A stretch of 64,000 bases of DNA, taken from Streptomyces koelreuteriae (GTDB lineage: Bacteria; Actinomycetota; Actinomycetes; Streptomycetales; Streptomycetaceae). Within the stretch, counting starts at the first letter, position 1. Every line of letters begins with the position of its first letter. The notes below the pieces were generated by a model. The model had not been told where the DNA came from. It saw nothing but the letters and a program-made list of their open reading frames with translations, and made no database searches. Positions 15,759 to 24,486 of the stretch are shown here, one piece after another. A program made the position numbers and the translations under genes. The DNA lies in NCBI RefSeq assembly GCF_018604545.1, contig NZ_CP075896.1, positions 2,976,001 to 3,040,000 on the forward strand, read 5' to 3'.

Positions 15759-17666
15759 ATGGTGACGGCGATTTCCAGCGTGGCTCCCGGGCGGAGCGGA
15801 TCCTCCGCACGCCGCGCCTCCTCCGGCGCCTTCGACACCTTCATCGCGGAGATCTTCGAACGGCTGCCCCGCGCCGATCAGCGCGGATGGGCCCATGTCT
15901 ACACACGCGGCCTGCTGGTGACGCCGGGGCGCAAGACCGTTCGCCGGCTCGCCGAGTCCGTCTCGGACTCCGCCACGGCGGCCCAGGCCCTGCACCAGTT
16001 CGTCAACGCCAGCCCTTGGGACTGGGAGCCGGTCCGCGCCCGGCTGGCCGACTGGGTCGTACGGAGGTCCCGGCCGCGTGCCCTGGTCATCGCCACGGCG
16101 GTGCTGCCCAAGCGGGGTGACCGCTCCTGCGGAGTGCACCGCCGCTTCGTCCCCCGGGACGGCCGTACGGTCAACTGCCAGGTCGGCGTCGGGGCGTTCC
16201 TCGCGGTGGAGCAGGGGACGGTGCCGGTCGACTGGCGGTTACTGCTGCCCGGGCGGTGGGCCGAGGAGGCCGAGGCCCATGGGCGGACCGGTTCGGTTCC
16301 GGCCGCGGGGGCGGCCGACGCCCTGGCGTCGGACCTGGTGGACGGGGCCGGCCCGGGCGGGGTGCCGGTCGTCGCCGACCTGCTCGGGTTCGCGGACACC
16401 ACCGCACTGGTGGGCGGACTCGCCGGCCGGGGGCGGCGGTTCGTCGTGGCCGTACCCGATGACTTCGTGGTGCACCCGGACCGCCCGGCTCTCCTCGGGC
16501 CCGGCTCGCGTGCCGGTGCGGACACCGGTGGGGTGAGCGCGCGCAGCCTCCTCACCGACCACCCGGCGCGCGTGGCGACGGGGGTGGTCCGCCTCCCCGG
16601 CATCCCCGTCGCCCTCCGGTTGATCGGCGAGCCCGGAGGTGGCCGGATCTGGCTCACGGACCTCGTCGACAGGTCGCCGCGCGAGGTGCTGGCGCTGGCC
16701 CGGCTGCACACGGGTGCCCTCGACACGGTGGAGCGACTGGCCGACGACTTCGGCCTGCGCGCCTTCGAGGGCCGCTCGTTCGCCGGCTGGCACCACCACA
16801 AGACCCTGGTCTCCGCCGCCTACGCCTACAGCGTGCTCGGCTCCACCGCCCCGGCCCACACACCGCACCGCCCACGCACCACCCGCCCACCGCACCGGAC
16901 CCGGACGTCGACGACCGGCGGACGCGCCGGCACGGCACCGGGGCGCGCCCCCGGGGCTCCGGCCCGGCCGCTCACGGCACCCGGGCGCTCCCTGGCGGCT
17001 CCGACGCGCACGGCCGAGCCGTCGACGCGGGCCACCGGGGCTCGGGGACGGGCAGGCGTGGCTCCGCCATGGGGCACGGCGGGTTCGGCACAGACCTCTG
17101 CGGGGGTGACGCGCACGGAAGCTGTCGCGGGCGGCGCCGTCGGGGCTCGTGAGCGGGGCTCGGAGGTTCCGACGCCTTCGGCGCCCCCTGCCGGGGCTCG
17201 GGCGCGGACTCCGGGGCCTCTCACGCGGGATGCGGGCACCGAGGCCCGAACTGCCGTGCTCCTCAGGCGAATTACCGAGGAACCCGTCCGGACTGCCGGG
17301 GACCCCATCCGGACTGCCGAGGGCCCCGTCCGGACTGCCGAGGACCTCATTCGGACTCCGGAGCCTCCCTCTCAGGCCGATGCGGCTACGGCGCGAACTC
17401 CCATGGCCCTGGCGCGGGCTGCCGGGACACCGGAGCCGACCCCGGTCGCTCCGCCGCGGCCGACCGCTGCTCCCCCACGGACCCCTGCGGCACCGGCACG
17501 GATCTCCACGGCCCCACCCGCCCCTGTCACGGCATCGGCGCAGCCGCCCTCGCCCCCGGCCCAGCCCTCCGCACCCCCGGGGTCGACACCGGCATCCGCG
17601 AGACGCACGCGGTCCGCCGCAGCCGCCTCGCACCCCCTCCCCACCCCGATACGAACGGAATCCTGA
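15759..17666 (+). CDS. Degenerate IS701-like transposase-derived protein with long Pro/Thr/Arg tail (putative pathway regulator)
   Basis: The protein has 635 residues. Residues 25-370 follow the IS701/IS4 transposase pattern: RGWAHVYTRGLLVTPGRKTVRRLAES, core HQFVNASPWDWEPVR, then CGVHRRFVPRDGRTVNCQVG, and GWHHHKTLVSAAYAYSVL near the end. Where active enzymes have VVDETGDVKKG this reads VIATAVLPKRG, so the first catalytic Asp is Ala. The terminal IEE becomes LDT. It is therefore probably not a transposase, and I see no terminal repeats. Residues 375-635 are low-complexity. Codon 161 is TTA (16239-16241), making translation dependent on the bldA tRNA. An ARE-like operator precedes it, and its stop overlaps the MFS start (TGATG). 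Together these suggest a domesticated regulator. Confidence 0.8.
   Translation: MVTAISSVAPGRSGSSARRASSGAFDTFIAEIFERLPRADQRGWAHVYTRGLLVTPGRKTVRRLAESVSDSATAAQALHQFVNASPWDWEPVRARLADWVVRRSRPRALVIATAVLPKRGDRSCGVHRRFVPRDGRTVNCQVGVGAFLAVEQGTVPVDWRLLLPGRWAEEAEAHGRTGSVPAAGAADALASDLVDGAGPGGVPVVADLLGFADTTALVGGLAGRGRRFVVAVPDDFVVHPDRPALLGPGSRAGADTGGVSARSLLTDHPARVATGVVRLPGIPVALRLIGEPGGGRIWLTDLVDRSPREVLALARLHTGALDTVERLADDFGLRAFEGRSFAGWHHHKTLVSAAYAYSVLGSTAPAHTPHRPRTTRPPHRTRTSTTGGRAGTAPGRAPGAPARPLTAPGRSLAAPTRTAEPSTRATGARGRAGVAPPWGTAGSAQTSAGVTRTEAVAGGAVGARERGSEVPTPSAPPAGARARTPGPLTRDAGTEARTAVLLRRITEEPVRTAGDPIRTAEGPVRTAEDLIRTPEPPSQADAATARTPMALARAAGTPEPTPVAPPRPTAAPPRTPAAPARISTAPPAPVTASAQPPSPPAQPSAPPGSTPASARRTRSAAAASHPLPTPIRTES
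17280..17363. repeat. Four 21-bp tandem units in the tail of the IS701-like gene
   Basis: Four consecutive 21-base units (17280, 17301, 17322, 17343) share the core CCGGACTGCCG, the last copy being diverged. Each encodes a heptad of the form EPVRTAG / DPIRTAE / GPVRTAE / DLIRTPE. The unit keeps the reading frame, in line with a translated tail. Confidence 0.9.
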
Positions 17667-18925
17667 TGGCCCTTCCCAAAGCGTTCTGGTTGTTGTGGTT
17701 CGGGCAGACCGTCAGTCGGCTCGGGACGCTCGCCCCTGCTTTCCTCGTGCTCTACATGGAGCAGGACGGGCTCGTCGCCCCGGGTACGACCCCGCTCGTC
17801 GTCGGGCTCTTCGGTGCCGGTGTCGTGTTGTCCGGGCTGGTGGGAGGGGCGGTCGCCGATCTGATCGGGCCGCGTCGCACCATCGTCGCCGCCCAGCCGG
17901 TCTCCGCCGCGATGGCGCTGCTCTTCGCCGTCGCCGAGAACGTCGTCGCCCTGTGCGCGCTGTCGCTGATCACCGGGTTCCTCTCGGCCGTCGACCGGCC
18001 GGCCGGGGCCGGGCTGATCTCCGCGATCGTTCCGCAGGAGCAGTTCGCGAAGGCGTACAGCCTCTTCCTCGTCGGCTTCAACATCGGCATGTCGCTGAGC
18101 CCCGTGCTCTCCGGCTTCCTGCTCGAAGTCAGCCCCGGCGCCCTGTTCGTCGTCTGGGCGGCCTCCAGCCTCGCCTACGCGGCCCTCGTCCTCGCGGTGC
18201 CGGCCGATCCGCCGCCCGTGCGGGACGCCGACCGGCCCGCCGGGGCCGCGGCGGCCCTCAAGTCGGCCGCACGCGGGATCGCCGAACCCTTCCGGACCCC
18301 CGTCCTGGTCGCCTTCCTCCTGCTGACCTTCCTGCTGGCCTGCATCTACCTCCAGGTCAACTCCGCGTTGCCGCTCGACATGCGGGCCAGCGGGCTGTCC
18401 ACCGGGGACATCGGCTTCGTCCTCGCCGTCAACGCCGTCCTGTCCGTACTGCTGCTCCCGCTCGTGCCCCGCCTGGTCGGCGGACTGCGCGCCCATGTCC
18501 CGCTGATCCTGGCGGCCGTGTTCATGGCGCTCGGCTTCGGCGGCAACGCCCTCGCCGGCGGCATGGTCTCCTTCACGATCGCCACCGTCGTCTGGACGCT
18601 CGGCGAGGTGCTGTGGGCCCCGATGTCCGCCACGTTCATCGCCGACCGGGCCCCGGCCGGACGCAGCGGCACCTACCAGGGCTCCTACTTCTTCGCCTGG
18701 AACGCGGCGTTCATGGTCGGCAGTCCCGCCGGACTCGCCCTCGCCCACTCCCACGGCTACGAGGCGCTGTGGATGTCCGTCCTGGGCCTCGGGCTCGCGG
18801 TGACGGCCGGCTTCGCCCTGCTGCCCCGGCTGGCCGGGTTCGTGACCAAGTCCGGCCCCGACCCCGACTCCGCCTCCGATCCGGACACCGACTCCGTCAC
18901 CAGCGCCCGAGCGACCACCCCGTAA
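17666..18925 (+). CDS. MFS transporter, probable product exporter
   Basis: This 419-residue membrane protein has twelve predicted helices, starting FWLLWFGQTVSRLGTLAPAF. The MFS loop 2-3 motif is seen as GGAVADLIGPRRTIV, and a long central loop (about 175-205) precedes the second half. The ATG overlaps the stop of the IS701-like gene (TGATG), so translation is coupled. The C-terminus is Asp/Ser-rich (PDPDSASDPDTDS). In this setting it most likely exports the cluster product or confers self-resistance. The substrate is not predictable. Confidence 0.9.
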   Translation: MALPKAFWLLWFGQTVSRLGTLAPAFLVLYMEQDGLVAPGTTPLVVGLFGAGVVLSGLVGGAVADLIGPRRTIVAAQPVSAAMALLFAVAENVVALCALSLITGFLSAVDRPAGAGLISAIVPQEQFAKAYSLFLVGFNIGMSLSPVLSGFLLEVSPGALFVVWAASSLAYAALVLAVPADPPPVRDADRPAGAAAALKSAARGIAEPFRTPVLVAFLLLTFLLACIYLQVNSALPLDMRASGLSTGDIGFVLAVNAVLSVLLLPLVPRLVGGLRAHVPLILAAVFMALGFGGNALAGGMVSFTIATVVWTLGEVLWAPMSATFIADRAPAGRSGTYQGSYFFAWNAAFMVGSPAGLALAHSHGYEALWMSVLGLGLAVTAGFALLPRLAGFVTKSGPDPDSASDPDTDSVTSARATTP

Positions 18926-18955
18926 GCCCCCACCCGAGAGACAAGGTGACCCACC

Positions 18956-19711
18956 ATGCCCGCACCCACCCCCCGCACCGCACTCCTCGTCGGCGCCGCC
19001 GGCGGCATCCTCAAGGAGGTCTCCCGCGAGCTCGCCGAGGAGGGCCACACGCTGGTCCTGTTCGACCGGGACGCCGAGGCCGTCGGCCGGCTCGCCGAGG
19101 AGCTGGGACGGATCACCAAGGTCGAGACGGTCGTCGGTGACATCACCGACATCGCGGCGGCGGAACGCCAGTTGACCGACATCGTCGACCGGTTCGCCCC
19201 GTCCATCCTCGTCAACGGCGTCGGCGGCGACACCCGGGTGATCGGCTACGCCGACCTCACCACCGACCACTTCGACGAGTCCTTCCTGGAGAACGTGGTC
19301 AGCAGCTGGATCGCGGTCAAGGTGTGCGCCCCGCGCATGGCCGCCGACGGCTACGGCCGCATCGTCAACTTCGCCTCGGCGGGCGGCCGTACCTACAGCC
19401 GCTTCAACAACGCCGCGTACGTCGCCGCCAAGGCCGCCGTCATCGGCATGACCAAGCAGCTGGCGTTCGAGCTGGCCCCGACCGGGGTCGTCGTCAACGT
19501 CGTCGCCCACGGGCCCATCGCCACCGAGCGGGTCGCCGGGGCGTTCGAGCGGCGTGACCCGGAGCAGCAGCGGGCCGTCCTGGCCAAGCTGCCGATGGGC
19601 CGCTACGGCACCGTCGCCGAGGCCGTCGGCAGTGTGCTGCACCTCTGCTCCGAGAGCGCCGGCTACTCGACCGGGTCCGTCATCGACATCAACGGCGGCA
19701 TCTACATGTGA
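18956..19711 (+). CDS. SDR-family oxidoreductase 2
   Basis: This 251-residue short-chain dehydrogenase/reductase of the FabG type has VNFASAGG and YVAAK as the Ser-Tyr-Lys catalytic set. Two motifs are unusual: the cofactor loop reads LLVGAAGGILKEV instead of TGxxxGIG, and NNAG is replaced by VNGVGGD. The C-terminal GSVIDINGG is normal. The cofactor site may therefore prefer an atypical conformation or nucleotide. AAGGTG precedes the ATG. It lies 30 bases behind the exporter, in the 15759-24486 operon, and probably sets an alcohol or ketone in the product. Confidence 0.88.
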   Translation: MPAPTPRTALLVGAAGGILKEVSRELAEEGHTLVLFDRDAEAVGRLAEELGRITKVETVVGDITDIAAAERQLTDIVDRFAPSILVNGVGGDTRVIGYADLTTDHFDESFLENVVSSWIAVKVCAPRMAADGYGRIVNFASAGGRTYSRFNNAAYVAAKAAVIGMTKQLAFELAPTGVVVNVVAHGPIATERVAGAFERRDPEQQRAVLAKLPMGRYGTVAEAVGSVLHLCSESAGYSTGSVIDINGGIYM

Positions 19712-19758
19712 GTCCCGCCCGCACACCGTCCCCACGCCCAGTGACACCGGAGGCATCC

Positions 19759-20064
19759 ATGGCGAAGTTCGTCGTCGAGTTCGAGTACAACGTCGACCGT
19801 GCGGGCCGGGAGCATCTGCACCCCGCCCACACCGAGTATCTGCGGTCCCTCACCGACAGCGGCGTCCTGCTACTGGCCGGACCGCTCAAGGACACCAACG
19901 GCGGCCTGCTGGTCTACGAGGCCGAGGACCGCGACCGCCTCCAGGAGGTCCTGGACGCCGAGCCCTACGTCAAGGGCGGCATCGTCCGCCGGGTCCGTAT
20001 CCGGCAGTGGGCGCCGGGCAAGGGCACCTGGGCCGCCGCGGCGTCGGAGCAGGCCGCGGCCTGA
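19759..20064 (+). CDS. YCII-related small protein
   Basis: This 101-residue protein has a ferredoxin-like alpha+beta fold of the YCII family (pfam03795). MAKFVVEFEYNVDR opens the first strand, HLHPAHTEYLRSLTDSG the helix, and LLLAGPLKD with LLVYEAEDRD and PYVKGGIVRRVRIRQW complete it. GGAGG precedes the ATG at 19759. YCII proteins have been linked to dehalogenation or small-ring lactone chemistry and are common in pathways for aromatic and keto acids. Here it is in the main operon between an SDR and the aminotransferase. The exact reaction is unknown. Confidence 0.82.
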   Translation: MAKFVVEFEYNVDRAGREHLHPAHTEYLRSLTDSGVLLLAGPLKDTNGGLLVYEAEDRDRLQEVLDAEPYVKGGIVRRVRIRQWAPGKGTWAAAASEQAAA

Positions 20065-20125
20065 GCCCGGGGCTTCGCCACCCTCCCCGTAATGAAGAAA
20101 GCCTCCCCCGAAAGGACCGACTGAC

Positions 20126-21469
20126 GTGCTCGTGACGCCAGTTCAGCAAACCCCCGCCCCGCTGCGCCGGGAAGCCCTGCACGCCGGGATCGTCGACCCG
20201 GGCATGGACTCGATGCGGCTGCTCAGCGAGACGGCGATGAAGTTCCCCGAGGCGCTGTCGTTCTCGTCGGGTGCGCCCCACGACGGTACGCACGACCTCA
20301 CCAAGCTCTCGTACTACGTCGACCGTTACATCGCGCACCTGCGGGAGCAGGGGGTGCCCGAGCAGCGCGTCACCCGGCTGCACTTCCAGTACGGACCCGT
20401 CAACGGGTTCATCCAGGAAGAGGTCGCCCGGATGCTCGCCAAGGACGAGGACATCGATGTCGCGCCCGAGGCCATCATGATCACGCACGGCTTCCAGGAG
20501 GCGGCACTCGTCGCCCTGCGGGGGCTGTTCCGCTCGCCCGACGACGTCCTGCTGTCCGTGTCGCCGGCCTACGTCGGGATCCGCGGCGCCGCCCGCATGC
20601 TGGACATTCCGGTCAAGGGCATCACCGAGGGGCCCAACGGACTGGAGCCGGAGGCCGTGGCCGCCGCCGTACGCGCCGTGCGCGCCGAGGGCAAGCGGCC
20701 CACCGCGCTCTACCTGGTCCCCGACTTCTCCAACCCGTCCGGCACGGTCGTCCCCCTGGAGGCCCGGCGGCGGCTGCTCGAACTGGCCGCCGAGGAAGGG
20801 TTCACCATCCTGGAGGACAACCCCTACGGGCTCTTCGCGGACGACGAGGAGCGGCTGCCGACGCTCAAGGCGCTGGACACCCGCGGTGACGTCGTCTACC
20901 TCGGCTCCTTCGCCAAGTCCGCGTTCCCGGGCGCCCGCCTCGGCTATCTGGTCGGTGACCGGGAGGTCGTCGGCGAGGACGGCACCCGGCGCACCCTCGC
21001 CCAGGAACTCTCCAAGGCCAAGGCGATGTTCACGGTCGGCTCGTCCTCGCTCTCCCAGGCCGCGATCGGCGGCATCCTCGTCGACGCCGGCTACGACCTG
21101 CGCTCCGCCACCCGCGATCTGGCCGCCGTCTACCAGGAGCGGCTCGCCGCCACCCTCGACGCCCTCGCCGAGCACTTCCCGCCCGAGCGGTACGCCGAGC
21201 ACGGCGTGCGCTGGAACCGGCCGCGCGGCGGTTTCTTCCTGGTCGTCGAGGTGCCCTTCGAGGCCGACCTCGTCGCCATGGAGCGGTCGGCCCGCGACTA
21301 CGCCGTCAGCTGGGCGCCGATGAGGATGTTCCACCTCGACGGCAGCGGCGAACGCGCCCTGCGCCTCGGCTTCAGCAACCTCACGCCCGCCGCGATCCGC
21401 GAGGGCATCGCCCGCCTGGCCCGCTTCATCGAGGCCGAGTCCACGCCCGAACCGGAGGCCACCTCATGA
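20126..21469 (+). CDS. PLP-dependent aminotransferase, class I/II (HpgT-like)
   Basis: This 447-residue fold-type I aminotransferase has the PLP lysine in GSFAKSAFPGARLGYLVG, the PxxSNPSG cofactor segment in VPDFSNPSGTVV, and the Asp/Tyr segment LEDNPYGLF. The N-terminal half, with LHFQYGPVNGFIQEEVARML and ITHGFQEAALVALRGLF, resembles the aminotransferases that make non-proteinogenic arylglycines (HpgT type) and the MocR-like catalytic domain without its DNA-binding part. A GTG at 20126 is used. A second GTG at 20132 is possible. The stop overlaps the ATP-grasp start (ATGA), which suggests that its amino-acid product feeds the ligase. Substrate specificity is inference. Confidence 0.9.
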   Translation: MLVTPVQQTPAPLRREALHAGIVDPGMDSMRLLSETAMKFPEALSFSSGAPHDGTHDLTKLSYYVDRYIAHLREQGVPEQRVTRLHFQYGPVNGFIQEEVARMLAKDEDIDVAPEAIMITHGFQEAALVALRGLFRSPDDVLLSVSPAYVGIRGAARMLDIPVKGITEGPNGLEPEAVAAAVRAVRAEGKRPTALYLVPDFSNPSGTVVPLEARRRLLELAAEEGFTILEDNPYGLFADDEERLPTLKALDTRGDVVYLGSFAKSAFPGARLGYLVGDREVVGEDGTRRTLAQELSKAKAMFTVGSSSLSQAAIGGILVDAGYDLRSATRDLAAVYQERLAATLDALAEHFPPERYAEHGVRWNRPRGGFFLVVEVPFEADLVAMERSARDYAVSWAPMRMFHLDGSGERALRLGFSNLTPAAIREGIARLARFIEAESTPEPEATS

Positions 21470-22731
21470 GCAGCACGCCCACGCGCCCCGTGGCGGTGAT
21501 CGTCGACGGCTACTCCGCCGGCAACTTCTACCCCGCCGCCTTCGCCGCGTACGGCACGGACGTCGTCCACGTCCAGTCCACCCCGGAGCTGATCCCGGCG
21601 ATGGCACCGCCGGACCTCACCGCCTACCGGGAGAACATCCCCGGACACGGCGACGAGAGCGCCCTCGTCGAGCGGCTGCGGGCCCTCGACCCGGTGTGCG
21701 TGATCGCCGGCCAGGAGTCGTCCGTACCGCTCGCCGACCGGCTGAGCGAGGCGGTCGGCGTCCCCTCCAACGGCTCGGCGCTGTCACCGGCCCGCCGCGA
21801 CAAGTACGAGATGATCGAGACGCTGCGCCGCGCCGGGGTGCGCTGCGCACGCCAGCTCAAGACCGACGACCCGGACGCGGCGGTCGACTGGGCCGAGGAG
21901 CACGGCAGTTACCCGGTGGTCGTCAAACCGCTGAGCTCGGCGGCCTCCGACGGCGTCTTCGTCTGCGACGGCCCCGACGCGGTGCGCGCGGCCGCCCGGA
22001 CCGTCCTCGACGCCCCGAACATGTTCGGCCTCGCCAACACCGAGATCCTCGTGCAGTCCTACCTCAAGGGCACCGAGTACATCGTCGACACCGTCAGCCG
22101 CGGCGGCGAGCGGTACGTCTGCGGGGTCTGGGAGTACGAGAAGACGCTGCTGCCGTCCGGCAAGAACATCTACAACCGCGACCTCCTCGCCGACCCGTAC
22201 GACAACCCGGTGGTCGCCGAACTCACCGCGTACGTCGACGAGGTCCTCGCCGCCCTCGGCGTCGCCTGGGGGCCGGCCCACGCCGAGGTCATCGTCACCG
22301 ACGAGGGTCCCGTCCTGGTCGAGATCGGCACCCGCCTCAACGGCAACATCAACGCCCCCTTCCACGACGTGTGCCTCGGCCACAACCAGGCGGCGCTCAC
22401 CGCGCAGGCGTACACCCGGCCCGACGCGTTCCGCGCCGAGTACGCCGGCCGGACGTACACGAGGCTTCAGCCCGCCGTCGTCTACAACGCCCCGACCGAG
22501 CTCGACGGGGTCGTGTCCTCCGTCGATGAGACGGCCGTGGCCGAGATCCGCGGCCTGGAGAGCGTCTTCCTCGCGACGGTCAAGTACACGCCCGGCGCCC
22601 GGATCAAGCCCACGGTCGACCTGCTGACCAGCTCGATGCGGGTGTTCCTCACGGCACCGGACGAGACGGCCCTGACGGCCGGCTACGAGAAGGTCCGCGC
22701 GCTGAAGGACGCGGTGTACCGGGTCGCCTGA
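21466..22731 (+). CDS. ATP-grasp amino-acid ligase-like enzyme
   Basis: This 421-residue ATP-grasp protein is of the L-amino-acid ligase type (BacD/carbamoyl-phosphate-synthase-like fold). Visible elements are the N-terminal Rossmann-like domain (VAVIVDGYSAGNFYPAAF), the lid strand YPVVVKPLSSAASDGVFV, the hinge EILVQSYLKGTEYIVDTVS, and the Mg-ATP binding strand GPVLVEIGTRLNGNIN. These enzymes form an amide from a carboxylate via an acyl phosphate. It is coupled to the aminotransferase by an ATGA overlap and followed 63 bases later by the luciferase-like monooxygenase gene. It is a strong candidate for the core bond-forming enzyme of the pathway. Confidence 0.9.
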   Translation: MSSTPTRPVAVIVDGYSAGNFYPAAFAAYGTDVVHVQSTPELIPAMAPPDLTAYRENIPGHGDESALVERLRALDPVCVIAGQESSVPLADRLSEAVGVPSNGSALSPARRDKYEMIETLRRAGVRCARQLKTDDPDAAVDWAEEHGSYPVVVKPLSSAASDGVFVCDGPDAVRAAARTVLDAPNMFGLANTEILVQSYLKGTEYIVDTVSRGGERYVCGVWEYEKTLLPSGKNIYNRDLLADPYDNPVVAELTAYVDEVLAALGVAWGPAHAEVIVTDEGPVLVEIGTRLNGNINAPFHDVCLGHNQAALTAQAYTRPDAFRAEYAGRTYTRLQPAVVYNAPTELDGVVSSVDETAVAEIRGLESVFLATVKYTPGARIKPTVDLLTSSMRVFLTAPDETALTAGYEKVRALKDAVYRVA

Positions 22732-22794
22732 CCCTCACCCACTCCCTGCCCTGCCCTGCCTTTGTTCTCTCTACCTGCTTCCCGGAGGTCTGTC

Positions 22795-23904
22795 ATGCAC
22801 AGCCGTATCGGTCTCTTCCTGTCCCCCGTCCACGAGACCGGCCAGGACCCGCACCTCGCGATCCGCCGCAACCTGGACCTCGTCGAGTACGTCGACGACC
22901 TCAACTTCGACGAGGCGTGGTTCGGCGAGCACCACACGCTGGGCTGGGGCCTGGTCGGTGCGCCCGAGACGCTGATAGCCGCCGCGTCCCAGCGCACCAC
23001 CCAGATCAAGCTGGCCCACGGCGTCGTACCGCTCTCCGGCCACCACCCCTTCCACGTGGCGAGCCGCGCGGTCCACCTCGACCACCTCACCCGCGGCCGG
23101 TACATCCTGGGCGTCGGCCCGGGCGTGCCCTTCGACGCGAAGATGTTCGGCCTGGAGCAGCCGGTGCAGCGCCGCCGGCTGGAGGAGGCCCTGCCGACGG
23201 TCCTGGAGCTGGTCAACGGCGACGAGCGGATCACACAGCAGACGGACTGGTTCGACCTGCGCGACGCCAAGCTCCAGCTGCCGCGCTTCAGCCCGCAGGG
23301 CATCGAGGTCGCGGTCGCGACGTCCGGCACCTCGCAGTCCAGCCCGCGCCTGATCGGCCAGTACGGGCTGAGCATGACCTCGTTCGCGCTGCCCTTCGCC
23401 CTCCTCACGCCGGGCGCCCCCGCGCACATCAACCTGGCCCACCAGTGGAAGTACGCGGAGGAGGCCGCCGCCGAGCACGGGCAGACCCTGGACCGCGACA
23501 AGTGGCGTATCGCGCTGCCGGTGCACGTGGCCGAGACCCGCGAGGAGGCGTTCGCGGACGTCCGCGAGGGCTACGACCGCTGGCTGTTCGAGTACTTCGG
23601 CAAGGCGGCCGGCCGTGAGGTCCTCAGCCCCGACGTGCCGCGCGAGAAGGCGCTGGAGGCCCGGGTCGAGGCGGGCGGCGCGCTCGTCGGCTCGGTGGAC
23701 GACGTGGTCGCCGGCATCGAGCGGCTGCACGAGATCACCGGCGGCTTCGGCACGCTGCTCGTCTACGTCGCCGACTGGACGTCCTGGGAGAAGACCAACC
23801 GCAGCATGGAGCTGCTGGCCCGTCATGTCGCCCCCCGCATCAACGGCTCGGCGGCCCGGCCGCAGGAGGCCGTGGACTTCGCGATCGCCAGCCGGAAGAA
23901 GTAG
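22795..23904 (+). CDS. Luciferase-like flavin-dependent monooxygenase
   Basis: This 369-residue enzyme of the bacterial luciferase-like monooxygenase superfamily starts RIGLFLSPVHETGQDPHLA and carries the characteristic FDEAWFGEHHTLGWGL segment near residue 45, GVGPGVPFDAKMFGLE, and QRRRLEEALPTVLEL. The ATG at 22795 follows GGAGGT at ideal spacing. Such enzymes use reduced flavin delivered by a partner reductase, here encoded by the next gene at 24010, to hydroxylate or N-oxygenate a substrate or perform Baeyer-Villiger chemistry. The short spacer upstream has TTTGTTCTCTCTACC, weakly like one arm of the ARE-like operators. Confidence 0.9.
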   Translation: MHSRIGLFLSPVHETGQDPHLAIRRNLDLVEYVDDLNFDEAWFGEHHTLGWGLVGAPETLIAAASQRTTQIKLAHGVVPLSGHHPFHVASRAVHLDHLTRGRYILGVGPGVPFDAKMFGLEQPVQRRRLEEALPTVLELVNGDERITQQTDWFDLRDAKLQLPRFSPQGIEVAVATSGTSQSSPRLIGQYGLSMTSFALPFALLTPGAPAHINLAHQWKYAEEAAAEHGQTLDRDKWRIALPVHVAETREEAFADVREGYDRWLFEYFGKAAGREVLSPDVPREKALEARVEAGGALVGSVDDVVAGIERLHEITGGFGTLLVYVADWTSWEKTNRSMELLARHVAPRINGSAARPQEAVDFAIASRKK

Positions 23905-24009
23905 CGCGAGGGGCGTCCTCGCCGAGCCCGCCGTATGCCACGTCATGTCACGCCGGGTCGGGCCGTTCCCTCGGCCCGGCCGTGCGTCTCACCCGATCGG
24001 AAAGAACTC

Positions 24010-24486
24010 ATGCTGGAGCAACGCTCGTTCCGCGACATACTCGGCCGGTTCACCACGGGAGTGGTCCTGGTCACCGCCGACACGGCCGAAGGCCCCAAGG
24101 GCATGGCGGTCAACTCCTTCACCTCCGTCTCCCTCACCCCGCCGCTGGTCGCCCTGTGCGCCGCGGACACGTCCTCGACCTGGCCGGCGATCCGTGAGGC
24201 CGGTTCCTTCGCGGTCACGATCCTCGGCGACCGGCACGCCGAGCTGTGCCGCCTGTTCAGCACCAAGGGCGCCGACCGTTTCGCCGCGGGCGCCTGGTCC
24301 ACGACCCGGGCCGGGCATCCCATCCCCGCGGACGGTCTCGGCTGGCTGGACTGCCGCATCACCACGGTCCACCCGGCGGGCGACCACGAGTTGGTCATCG
24401 CCGAGGCCCTGGAAGGCGCCCTGACAGCCCAGGAGGGCCCCCTGGTCTTCCACGCGGGCCGCTTCACGGCTCTGGCAGCGGCCTGA
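24010..24486 (+). CDS. Flavin reductase (HpaC/NmoB-like)
   Basis: This 158-residue flavin reductase-domain protein contains FRDILGRFTTGVVLVTA, MAVNSFTSVSLTPPLVALC and the C-terminal DCRITTVHPAGDHELVIAEA with HAGRFTAL. It belongs to the small NAD(P)H:FMN/FAD oxidoreductases that supply reduced flavin to two-component monooxygenases. The start at 24010 is the first ATG before the conserved region, with GGAAAGAA upstream. It lies 105 bases after the luciferase-like monooxygenase gene and is very probably its partner. It is the last gene of the long operon before the repeat-rich stretch. Confidence 0.92.
   Translation: MLEQRSFRDILGRFTTGVVLVTADTAEGPKGMAVNSFTSVSLTPPLVALCAADTSSTWPAIREAGSFAVTILGDRHAELCRLFSTKGADRFAAGAWSTTRAGHPIPADGLGWLDCRITTVHPAGDHELVIAEALEGALTAQEGPLVFHAGRFTALAAA

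Noticed and set aside
15759..17666. An active insertion sequence
   Set aside because: No terminal inverted repeats or target duplications are seen, catalytic residues are lost, and the gene is coupled to the exporter.
17372..19756. A 794-residue open frame on the minus strand
   Set aside because: It lies antisense to the IS701-like tail, the MFS gene and an SDR gene. The translation is Gly/Arg/Asp-rich without motifs, as expected for the mirror frame of high-GC3 genes.
22760..22775. TTTGTTCTCTCTACC before the luciferase-like gene as an operator
   Set aside because: Only a weak half-site resemblance and no symmetry. The gene is inside an operon.
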